Below are positions 44,539-52,994 of a stretch of 64,000 nucleotides of DNA, one piece after another. Each line of letters begins with the position of its first letter. The stretch's first letter is position 1. The notes beneath the pieces are model-generated. The model was not told where the DNA came from. It ran no database searches and saw only the letters and a list, made by a program, of their open reading frames with translations. The translations under genes were made by a program, and so were the position numbers. Origin of the DNA: Ectobius pallidus (lineage: Eukaryota; Arthropoda; Insecta; Blattodea; Ectobiidae); NCBI GenBank assembly GCA_964059195.1, contig CAXKWD010000009.1, positions 152,532,778 to 152,596,777 on the forward strand, read 5' to 3'.

Positions 44539-45099
44539 CTATACTCCATCTGTCTGTTGTGTATTGGCAGCAATTCCTGGTGGTTGTTTAATGAACTTCT
44601 TGATGAGATCCATCCCCGCGGGTATTTCGAAATTCATGAGTTGGTCCTGATTTTTGTAAATATAAATCTTTTCCCAAATTGTGAGCAGTTTGTGTCCTTG
44701 GACACATTTTAGAAGTTCCGGTTCCACATTTATTTCATGGTCTTTCTCCCATACATGTGCAGCTATTGCCGATTTATTGGTTTGTCCATACTTTATATGT
44801 CTCAAGTGTTCTTTAGACCTAATCTCCAAATTTCTTTTTGTTTTTCCTATGTATTTTTGGTTACAATCTTTACAGTTAAATTGATATATGCCAGATTTTT
44901 TGTTTTGAGGAATATGATCTAGGTTATTGGATTTAAGTAAATTTTTTATACTATATTTATTTACTGGAGCTGTGGTAATGTTGTATTCCTTGAACACTTT
45001 TCTGAATTTTTCATCTGCCCATGGGTGGTATGTTATTTTCTTATAGATAACACCCTCTTTTTCTTTTTTTGTTGTAGTGTTTAATGATTTTGAGATCAA
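44539..45099 (-). pseudogene. Penelope GIY-YIG endonuclease domain
   Basis: The frame has the linker DEKFRKVFKEYNITTAPVNK and then GIYQFNCKDCNQKYIGKTKR followed by SKEHLRHIKYGQTNKSAIAA and HVWEKDHEI. These are the GIY...YIG core (here G-I-Y and Y-I-G), the catalytic-type R in R-S-K-E-H, and the conserved H-x(n)-H region with a CxxC in the core, as in Penelope-like elements. This nuclease nicks target DNA for integration. It is out of frame with the RT, with the shift near 45060 in an A-rich run. The frame ends in the stop at 44539, followed by a CTGATGA...GAAAC sequence. Confidence 0.85.
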
Positions 45100-46003
45100 G
45101 GAATGGGAGAACGTTATTCTTTTCTTCTTCCAATGTGAATTTTAAAGAAATATCCTGTAAGTTTAGAAGTTTTACACAATCTTGGACTTGATTTCGATTA
45201 ACTATGGCAAAGATATCGTCTACGTATCTATGCCACGTCTTGAACATGTGAGGGAAGGCAGAAGTGATGTGGGTCTCTAAGGAACTCATATAAAGATTAG
45301 CCAAGAAAGGAGATAGGGGATTTCCCATTGCCAAGCCCGATCTTTGCTGATAAAATTTTCCATTGAACTTGAAGTAAGTTTGTTCAATACAAAGTTTAGT
45401 CAAATTGCAGTATTCTTCTATGGTATTGTCTTTAAATCCCACGGAGGTAAGCCATTTTTTCAGGTATGTTAATAATTTGTCTTGGGTGATGCTTGGAAAC
45501 AATGACACTACATCAAATGATACTAGAACATCATCTGGGGATAATTCCAAATCCTTGATTTTCTGAGTAAGTTCAAAAGAATTGTTTATTTTTTTACTAC
45601 TGAAAATTGGGAAAGCGTGGAATCTATTATTAAGCCATTTTGCTAGTTTGTATGTGGGGGCATCAATATTATTAATTATAGGTCTCATCTTATTACCCGG
45701 CTTGTGTATTTTGGGCAGACCATATATCTTAGGCAAAGTGGGGTTAGGAATTTTGATGTTTCCCTTCTCATTTTTTGGAATAATGGTTGCTTTCTTAATA
45801 GCAATGTCACAGGCAGAAATGCATTTTTTAAGTGGATCAGAATCTACTTCCACAAATTCATTATCAGATATCAATGTTTCCATTCTTGCTATATAATCTT
45901 GTTCATCCAGAATTACCAATTTGTTCCCTTTGTCTGCTTTTGTAAAAATAGTGTTTCTTTCTTTGATAGTTTTAATGATTTTCCTGTGTGAATTATCTTT
46001 TCG
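45041..46003 (-). pseudogene. Penelope-like reverse transcriptase
   Basis: Family blocks appear in order on the - strand: FTKADKGNKLVILDEQDYI, PKIYGLPKIHKPGNKMRPII, VSFDVVSLFPSI, QRSGLAMGNPLSPFLANLYM, and WHRYVDDIFAIVN with the YVDD catalytic box, then FLDLKI. This is the Penelope RT, distant from LINE RTs and related to telomerase. After FLDLKIIKHYNKK the usual stretch of about 100 residues before the nuclease linker is missing, indicating an internal deletion. The coding continues upstream of the first Met to the inversion junction near 46003. Confidence 0.9.
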
Positions 46004-46239
46004 TCAACTTATCATCAAAAACTTTCACTAAGGAAGAATTGCTGTTGCTAAATAAAGGACTAAATACATGCGTTGATTTTTCTAACAATGTTGAAGATTA
46101 TATTGCGGACATTGAGATAGCTATAGCTGATTTAAAAGAAGATGATAAATATTTAATTAGAAATAAGTGTGAGGGAATTGTGAGGGATATGGAGAGTAAA
46201 CACCGAAAAGATAATTCACACAGGAAAATCATTAAAACT
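46003..46239 (+). pseudogene. Inverted N-terminal segment of the Penelope-like element
   Basis: The + strand frame reads VNLSSKTFTKEELLLLNKGL, then IADIEIAIADLKEDDKYLIR and KHRKDNSHRKIIKT. N-L-S-x-x-x-x-x-x-E-x-x-L-L-x-K-G-L is the typical start region of Penelope-like proteins. It ends at the sequence with which the - strand RT segment begins, so it is the missing upstream part in reverse. Confidence 0.8.
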
Positions 46240-46245
46240 TGATAT

Positions 46246-46386
46246 ATATGTAAGCTTTCATGAACCACAGATTATTGTCTCTGTTGGACATTACATGAGA
46301 ATATTATAGGAGAAAAATTCCTCCGACACATTCTCATGTAATGTCCAACAGAGACAATAATCTGTGGTTCATGAAAACTTACATAT
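46246..46386. repeat. Near-perfect hairpin, 57-bp arms
   Basis: The arms 46246-46302 and 46330-46386 are complementary over 57 bp with one mismatch, around a 27-bp loop. Each arm is a copy of the tail of the tRNA-like repeat (ACATGAGAATATTATAGGAG continues into the loop), so the hairpin is two tails head to head. It directly abuts the inverted Penelope segment. Confidence 0.9.
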
Positions 46387-46426
46387 CTATCTTGTATGTT
46401 AACTGTACAATAACAGTGGAAGCCCG

Positions 46427-46650
46427 GTCACAAAAATCACTGATTAGTGTGCCTCATAGTACTGCATATGACATAACTTGTCTGTTTGTGAGGTAGACCA
46501 TTAGGGCAATTAGTCATAGGAGAGAAGTTCCATCTGGTGCTGTGAATTGAACTCCGGCTTAGCTCAGTTGGTAGGGCATTGGCACGAATAGCCAAAGGTC
46601 CTGGGTTCAAGTCCCAGTGTCGGAGGAATTTTTCTCCTATAATATTCTTT
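46427..46650 (+). repeat. tRNA-like repeat, full copy 2
   Basis: It has the same leader, tRNA-like body (46552-46625) and start of tail as 34862-35075. The tail is interrupted after TCTCCTATAATATTC, where a LINE fragment begins. It follows the hairpin made of the same family's tails. Confidence 0.75.
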
Positions 46651-46775
46651 GGTAGGACTTTCTCAAATAATCGTAGCATTCTGACTGCATCTCTGGTTGC
46701 TCTTCCTTTCCTGAAACCATATTGGTCTTCCTCTGTCCTCTTGTTCCAGTCACCTGTTGACTGTAGGCTCCACAA
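46645..46775 (-). pseudogene. LINE RT fragment (QYGFRKGR block)
   Basis: The - strand peptide EEDQYGFRKGRATRDAVRML followed by RLFEKVLPKN matches RT domain 2a/3 of LINE ORF2 proteins (Q-x-G-F-R-x-G-R-S-T-x-D-A-I). No other part of the element is seen. Confidence 0.75.
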
Positions 46776-46789
46776 TTTTTCATATTTAC

Positions 46790-47327
46790 TGAAATTTCAT
46801 TATAAAAAGTTCAAAATCTTTGAACCAGTGATGATGGTTTTGCTACATGAAGACGCATAATTCCTTGTCCACTTTTTGAAGCTAAATGTAAGACTGAAAC
46901 AGGTCTAATTCTGGCTAGTAAGTTGGACAAAACCCAAATTATCATCACTGAATAATAAATTATTTAAAAAAGAAGCATAAGTCACTCCTTTAGCTTGTCA
47001 AACATGATATTAAAAAGAAAATAGAATATCATTAAGGACTGTAACAAAACTGCTTTCCTTAGCTACATTTGTCATTACCAAATAATACTCTTTAAATATC
47101 ACTTTGTGGTTATAATTTGCTTAATAGTGATATTTAAACATGTTTTTCATTATCTTCCACCCTGATGGTCTGGGTTCGATTCCCAGCCGGGTAGTGAGTT
47201 TTTCAGTAATGAAAAATTCCTGGATTCAGGACTGGTCATCACCCAGGAAAATTATAGGCTATATTAAAAAGCCTTAAATTAAAAGTGGTGACTGCTAGAA
47301 TAGGGTATAGGGTTTTCACAATAGATC
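46790..47327. other. No gene; short tRNA-derived segment
   Basis: A B-box-like GGTCTGGGTTCGATTCCCAG lies at about 47167-47186, followed by GGTAGTGAGTTTTTCAGT, suggesting a truncated tRNA-derived SINE. Nothing else was found. Confidence 0.35.
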
Positions 47328-47329
47328 TA

Positions 47330-47865
47330 CAGTGAGTCCCACGCAAGAGTTGGGCAATGACACCGGTTCCTGCGGCACGGCGGACACATCTCCAACTCCC
47401 GAGCGATCGGGTGAAATATCTACGCTAATAAAGCTGCGATCGGTGTAGTGATTCAGGTTCTCACATTTGCAGTTAAAATTACAATGTATAGGAAATTGAC
47501 CTATACACTTTATTTTTCAAGTTTTCTCATAAATAATATTCACATACTGTTAGAAGAACTTGAAGGAAATATCACATAGGCCTATCACAAGAGAAATGAA
47601 CTATGTCTCGGAAGCTGAACTTATGCGTGTGCAAGAAAATTTCCTAAAAAGGTGCCAGTATTGTGTGGATGCAAGAGGAGAACATTTCCAACATCTCTTG
47701 TGATGAGGTACATGTTCATTTTTATTGTAAATGTGAGAACCTGAATCACCACCGATCACGGCTTTATTAGCATAGATATTTCACCCGATCGCTCAGGAGT
47801 TGGAGCTGTGCCCGCTGCGCCGCAGGAACCCGCATCATTGGCCAACTCATGCATGGGATTCACTG
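47330..47865. mobile_element. 536-bp long-TIR MITE, TA target
   Basis: The ends CAGTGAGTCCCACGCAAGAG and, inverted, CAGTGAATCCCATGCATGAG begin TIRs of about 160 bp that include GAGCGATCGGGTGAAATATC and GATTCAGGTTCTCACATTT. TA flanks both ends. The central 210 bp carry no recognisable transposase. A right-half copy is at 12465-12666. Confidence 0.88.
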
Positions 47866-47867
47866 TA

Positions 47868-48568
47868 TTAAGGTCGCATTGTTCAGGAGCCGAATTTAAT
47901 CTAATATAATCTAAGCTAATCTATTAGCCTACTGTCTCTAAGACTGCCAAGAAATTCTAGATACTTACAATGCATTACAGCAATGATTGGCATTCAACAG
48001 ATTCCATGTTGCATGGAATGTAGCTGACACTTCTGTTTGCAAAGGAGTTTTTACTATTAACAAAAACTTCCGTTAGACAATAGAACTTACATTAAAATGA
48101 AAATTTACGTATCAGAGAGACAGTAACTAATTAATTATGTTTTATCTTTCCAAATTGAAACTAAAACTTATTTCCATTACCAACTGCTGATTTGTAATAA
48201 TTTTGTTGCATTTCTCAGCTTGACTGATTATTAATGTAGTCCTAAATGAAGGAACAGATGTTTTCAGTGTCAGATGTATTAGGCTTATTCTATAAAATAA
48301 CTTATTTTGCAAAATATCCAGCGAAATAGGAGGAGGAAGTTAACACTTAAATCAGTTATTTTATTTCATAAAAAAATTAGGCACCTAACTACTGTACATA
48401 AATTTAACCATTCAAAATTAACAAGGTTTTTTGGAAATATATTTTGTTAACTATACTTTGTAGCTTGTGATTATAATTGTTGTTAACATAAAATGTATTT
48501 TCTTTGTACTTTAATCACTAGTCCTGAAATAAAGTATTTTATTTATATTATGACGTATGTTTTTGCAG
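47868..48568 (+). other. Intron upstream of Ral GAP-like exon
   Basis: This is AT-rich, ending in the acceptor TTTTTGCAG. No other feature was seen. Confidence 0.4.
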
Positions 48569-48679
48569 TTTAACAACAAGACAGTGGGACAAGTTGCATC
48601 AGATATTCTGCTACTTTTGTGTGATCACGCTGACCGTCTCGTGGAACACTACCCAGAAATCCCACCAAGGATCATAGAG
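48569..48679 (+). CDS. RALGAPA: Ral GTPase-activating protein alpha-like exon 1
   Basis: The 111-bp exon (TTTTTGCAG acceptor, GTAAGA donor, phase 0 at both ends) encodes FNNKTVGQVASDILLLLCDH followed by ADRLVEHYPEIPPRIIE. It splices in phase onto 54834-54990. The joined peptide resembles the helical-repeat middle of RalGAP alpha, the catalytic-subunit partner that with RalGAP beta inactivates Ral GTPases. The family call is from memory and rests mainly on the second exon (L-L-x-C-L-x-E-W-V-M-x-x-P...S-x-L-x-x-V-F-K). A related HEAT-type protein remains possible. The exon itself is intact. Confidence 0.6.
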
Positions 48680-48984
48680 GTAAGACCCTTCATGAAATTA
48701 CAAAGCCACCAGGATACTAGGGACAACTTATTCAACATAAAAGTGAAGCACAGTGAAACCTCTATATAACGACCATCGCTGGCTCCCTTTAAGAGGGGTG
48801 GTCTCTTGATAGGGGGAATGCATTTTTATGTCTTGAAACTGAAAATACAATAGAATAAAGACGGAACAAAACAGTAGGTGTATTATGTAGCACACAGTTG
48901 ATTATTACTTACATTTACTGTATTTCAAATTGCAGCACAACAATAGGACAGTTAAACTATGCAGGCCAAGAACAGCCAGCCTCT

Positions 48985-51672
48985 ATTTACAGCATAAGGG
49001 GTAATTAACTTAATGATTTAATGTATCTAACTAACATTGAGAGAGAAATACTTGATTCAAGTCATCTGCCTGGCAATCCAGGTGACCATACAGATCCAGA
49101 ACAAACAAAGAAAAAGAATCATACATTACATAGTAACATGAATTTGAAACGGAACATAAGAATTCTAAGTACCATATAAATGATTGTGCAATAAAAATAG
49201 CGAATCTTCTAAAACCCTAATACATATTTTAACAACAGTGTCTTTAGAAATATTGAGAGACTGAAGAAATGAATTAACAAAGGTGAAACTTGCACCGCGT
49301 GCTCCGAAAAGCAGACCCTTCACCTCCCATGCATTGACAGGTAAGTTATAGCTCTCACTAAGGTGAGGGATGCATGGTTGGTATATGGCCTCCTTTTCCG
49401 CACTCACACGCTTAGCTTGTTCTCTATCCTCTTCTAAGCGAACTGTAGGATCCAAAATTAACCCTCGTTTTACAGTTCTATTGATGGCTATTATGTCGGC
49501 TCTTCGATTACTGCCATCTTCCGCGATGCAATGCACCTCTTCATACACTTCCCAGTCTTTTTGTCGTCGAAGGGCTGTGGCAATCGCTGAACGGACACGG
49601 TGGTGGCGAGAATTTCTCAATAATTCACCCTTTTTACAACTACCCAATACATGGCCCAAGGTTTCTGGATTATTGCAACCTGTATGCCGGCAGAGTGATG
49701 TAGTTTGACTCCTTCCAGGTACAGACCTCACCGCAGAGATATTACAACACATCTTGATTGCATTAGTCCACTGTGAACAAGAGAGACCTTTTCTATTGGA
49801 TATCCATGTGTTGGTATTGGGATTTTCACTATAGACTGAAACGCCTTTACCTTTGTGAGGGAGTCCACACCATTTTTCAAAAGATCTTTTTCTCATTTCA
49901 TTTCTTAACCATCGGCCTGTCTTGGTTAGTGTTGTTTCGTCACACCTAATGCTGAAATGTGACAGTATGTCCTCCTTTTCTTTATCTAAATCTCTACAAA
50001 AGGGAAGGTGTTCATCATATATTTTACTAAGGCATTGAGCGATGTTGAATTGTTGAATGTGAGCTTCCCATTCGGCATTAACGAGTCCCAATCCCCTGAA
50101 TTTCCTCGGAGAATAAATCATGTCATTTGGACAATCATTTGGCAAGCTAATAATCTCTTTTATGGTTGATCGTAAGAGTTTGTCAACATCTTCTAAGAAC
50201 TTGGTTGGAATTTTATTTAATGGAGTACTTTGGATAGGGTATACAATACATGGCCAAATATACTGATTGATTATGTTTGCTTTTTGGTCTGGATTGAGAA
50301 GATTTGAATTTGACAGATATGATAAATTATCTTCCAAATCTTTAATTATTTTATTCTGATCAAAAACAATTTCATCATAAAATGTTACTCCTAGGTACTT
50401 TACGGTTTCATCACTTTTTAAACAATTTAGGTTGGCAGTTCCCAATTTAACAGTTGAATCTTGACTAAGTTTACCATTTTTAATATTAATCATTTTACAT
50501 TTAGTTGAATTAAGACTGAATCCAATTTCAGTCAAATGGCTTGTTGCTAGATTCAGTAGTGACTGGGCAGATGTTTCATTCTTAGCAACTAGAACTATAT
50601 CATCTGCAAATGCCAATGCTGATATATTTTTAGCAGAGTGATTTATCTTGAAGCCGTGGCTTTGCTCAATTTCATGATCTGTTAAATTTTTAATGGTATC
50701 ATCTATGGCTAAGTTAAATAATGCGGGAGAAATAGGCGATCCTTGTGCAACTCCTTTTCTTAGTTCAATGCACGTCGTTTTGTTTTTATTACATTCTATT
50801 TGAATGTGATTTCCTTGAATTAGATCAGCAATTAACTCTCTTAAGTTATTTGGCATGCTAATATGCATTAAACACCTTTTAATATGATCGTGTCCCACAT
50901 TGTCATAGGCCTTTGTAATATCAAGGAATATTACACTACAATCTTTCTTATTTATTTTGGCATCCTTAAGGCAACCATTAATGATAGATGTATTTAAGTG
51001 AGTACCAGGAAGGGAGATAAATCCTCTTTGATGTGCTGAAAATTCTAAATATGATCGTAATCTCAAGTCAATTGCTTTTTCAATTACACGTCGTATCACC
51101 GAAAAAATTGAGATCGGTCTCCAATTGGATAATTGCTCAGCATCACCGCCTTTAAATATTAGAATCGTCCTAGCCCTTTTAAATATCTCTGGGCATTTCT
51201 TAAGGCGTAGCATTGCATTGGCTATTAAACACAACATTTTGTTTGTATGCAGCTCTTTTAATGCCCTAATAAGAACATTGTCTGGGCCAGGTGAAGTGTC
51301 AACTTTTATTCTTTTCATAGCAGAATTAATTTCATCGAGAGTTATTTCTATATCCTCTTCAGAAATTGGATCAACCTCTTGCATGTTAGTCAAATTATTA
51401 GCTTCTCCAAATAGCTTTTGATAGTACTGAGTAATTGTGGAAGTTGATACTTTACACTGAGGAGAATTATGTTTATTCATTACTTGTCTCACAACTTTCT
51501 GACGTTGATTATAATACAAGTATTGAGCAACCTCATATTGGTATTTTTGCCTATTGGCTTGTCTTTTTTTATGAGACATAGCATATAGTATTGCAGCACT
51601 TAAGCAATGCTGTATTAATTCAATTTTTAAAAAAAGGGGGGGGGTAATTTTTCTAAAAAAAGAAAGACACAT
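48985..51672 (-). mobile_element. R2-like LINE with restriction-like endonuclease, 5' truncated
   Basis: The span covers an 835-codon open frame plus about 180 bp of putative 3' UTR. The 5' side breaks near an A7G10-type homopolymer region (51628-51645). The N-terminal zinc-finger/Myb region typical of this group is absent. There is no rDNA nearby, which is unusual for R2 proper. Confidence 0.8.
49165..51672 (-). CDS. R2-like retrotransposon protein: RT plus RLE, 835 aa
   Basis: No stop interrupts 835 codons. RT motifs are: DTSPGPD (residues 125-131), NWRPIS (183-188), FLDITKAYDNV (249-259), GVAQGSPISPALFN (307-320) and AFADD (354-358). A thumb/linker follows to about 640. A CCHC knuckle lies at C661, C666, H674 and C679 (CRHTGCNNPETLGHVLGSC). 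The restriction-like endonuclease has RRADIIA (D726) and LDPTV (D741) in an A-D-x14-D arrangement, with RHH at 688-690. This order (RT, CCHC, RLE) defines R2-group LINEs; R2 itself has G-V-R-Q-G-D-P-L-S. The protein would nick target DNA and prime reverse transcription. It lacks the N-terminal DNA-binding fingers. The extra 30 N-terminal residues before SHKKRQ are probably not native. Confidence 0.88.
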   Translation of the reverse strand: MCLSFFRKITPPLFLKIELIQHCLSAAILYAMSHKKRQANRQKYQYEVAQYLYYNQRQKVVRQVMNKHNSPQCKVSTSTITQYYQKLFGEANNLTNMQEVDPISEEDIEITLDEINSAMKRIKVDTSPGPDNVLIRALKELHTNKMLCLIANAMLRLKKCPEIFKRARTILIFKGGDAEQLSNWRPISIFSVIRRVIEKAIDLRLRSYLEFSAHQRGFISLPGTHLNTSIINGCLKDAKINKKDCSVIFLDITKAYDNVGHDHIKRCLMHISMPNNLRELIADLIQGNHIQIECNKNKTTCIELRKGVAQGSPISPALFNLAIDDTIKNLTDHEIEQSHGFKINHSAKNISALAFADDIVLVAKNETSAQSLLNLATSHLTEIGFSLNSTKCKMINIKNGKLSQDSTVKLGTANLNCLKSDETVKYLGVTFYDEIVFDQNKIIKDLEDNLSYLSNSNLLNPDQKANIINQYIWPCIVYPIQSTPLNKIPTKFLEDVDKLLRSTIKEIISLPNDCPNDMIYSPRKFRGLGLVNAEWEAHIQQFNIAQCLSKIYDEHLPFCRDLDKEKEDILSHFSIRCDETTLTKTGRWLRNEMRKRSFEKWCGLPHKGKGVSVYSENPNTNTWISNRKGLSCSQWTNAIKMCCNISAVRSVPGRSQTTSLCRHTGCNNPETLGHVLGSCKKGELLRNSRHHRVRSAIATALRRQKDWEVYEEVHCIAEDGSNRRADIIAINRTVKRGLILDPTVRLEEDREQAKRVSAEKEAIYQPCIPHLSESYNLPVNAWEVKGLLFGARGASFTFVNSFLQSLNISKDTVVKICIRVLEDSLFLLHNHLYGT

Positions 51673-52428
51673 CTATTTTCCCTACATTAAATTTTTCTTG
51701 GAGTACAATGAAAGGTACTCGTCCAGCACGTTTCTTAGAATTGAGAATTTCAGAAACCCCCTCATGTCCACTGAATATAACATTTTCATAAGAAATAGAA
51801 TTGAAGAGCGTTTTTTCAAAAGCCGATATCTACATAAAGTATAGTTTTGAGATATTCGATTTTTTTTGCATACACTTGAAACTTTTAAGAATTTTTATCT
51901 GTGTTTTTGTTATAAGAATGTACATGCTAACAACTTTTTGATATCAGTACCTCCATTCAGAGAAAATTAATGTAGCATTGTTTATTTCAGCTCAAAATAT
52001 TCAAAGTTTTCACAAAATCCGATATCTGCACAGCACAATATACTGTATCTGCAGATTTAACGTTTAATTGTATATTACTGAAGAGCATTTGTTGCATTTG
52101 TTACAAGTGTTATGTATTTGGGCATATTTTCAGGCAATTACAAAATGTGTATGTCACTCCATATAGATGTGCAGCCCTTATCCTGTCATTTTCCTTAAGA
52201 AGTACAAACATAATTCCTCTATAAATATTAACATTCAATGTGAATACACATCACAGAGCAACAAGACTACTTCAAAACAGAAATACTATTGAACAGAAAC
52301 ATTTAAGAAACTCAGTGGTCACCTAAAAAAATGCAGTGATACCTAAAAACAAGCGAATGTTGATGAAGGACCCAGAATAAATCTGAGTATTGATTTCAAA
52401 ACAGTTATAAATTTATTATTAGTTGGGC

Positions 52429-52994
52429 CATCCATAAAGTAAGCTTCCCTGGGACCGTTTACAAATACAAAACAAAATTTCAAGGAAATATTTATTGCAA
52501 TAGATACAGGAAGTGTTCAGCTATTTTTCAACATATTCGCCTCCGGAATTGAAACATTTTTCATATCTTGGGACCAACTTTTGAATATCTGTCGTAGAAG
52601 TTTGCCCCCTGGGTTTGGAACAACTGAGTGACAACCACCTTCGCCTCTCTGTCAATCTTTTTCCTAGCTGAACTTCTGCAGGAGACTTGTTGGGAGGTGT
52701 TTAAACTTTCACCCTACAGCCCTGACCTTGTTCCCAGTGATTTCCATCTTTTCCTACACCTCAGGGAAAGACTGAGAGGAAGAAATGTTTGTCACACAGT
52801 GGTTAAAATCCCTGGGGGCAGACTTGTACCACTCAGGTATCAAAAGTTGGTTCCACAGTATGACAAATGTTTCAATTCCGGTGGCGAATGTGTTGAAAAA
52901 CAGCTGAACACTTCCTGTATCTGTTGGAATAAACATGTCCACGAAAATGTGTTTTGTTTCTGTAAACAGCCCCAGGGAAACTTACTTTATGGAC
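52429..52994. mobile_element. Palindromic mariner derivative, about 565 bp
   Basis: Terminal repeats TCCATAAAGTAAGCTTCCCT and, inverted, TCCATAAAGTAAGTTTCCCT extend into arms of about 200 bp (roughly 52431-52650 and 52770-52994). Both arms are the 3' end of one mariner-type element in opposite orientation. The middle holds the end of the transposase. It is a foldback built from a duplicated 3' half. Confidence 0.82.
52690..52960 (+). pseudogene. Mariner transposase C-terminal fragment
   Basis: The frame reads SPYSPDLVPSDFHLFLHLRE followed by CFNSGGECVEKQLNT. It carries the last catalytic Asp block of mariner transposases (Y-S-P-D-L-x-P-S-D-x-H-L-F) and the following helix. The first two catalytic Asp residues are missing because the left half of the element has been replaced by an inverted copy of the 3' end. 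Confidence 0.8.

Larger units (their letters stand above)
44499..46239 (-). mobile_element. Penelope-like element with inverted 5' segment
   Basis: The RT and GIY-YIG parts read on the - strand (44539 to about 46003), while the N-terminal part reads on the + strand (about 46003-46239). A 36-bp segment beginning CGAAAAGATAATTCACACAG occurs in both orientations (45968-46003 and 46204-46239), so the two parts overlap slightly in element coordinates. The copy also has an internal deletion and a frameshift between RT and nuclease. The structure is the one expected from twin priming. Confidence 0.85.

Noticed and set aside
45582..46242. Plus-strand ORFs at 45582-45991 as genes
   Set aside because: They are antisense to the Penelope RT. 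Only the part after about 46003 has its own family signal.
49165..51672. Canonical R2 element inserted in 28S rDNA
   Set aside because: No rRNA sequence flanks it, and it lies between two exons of a protein-coding gene.
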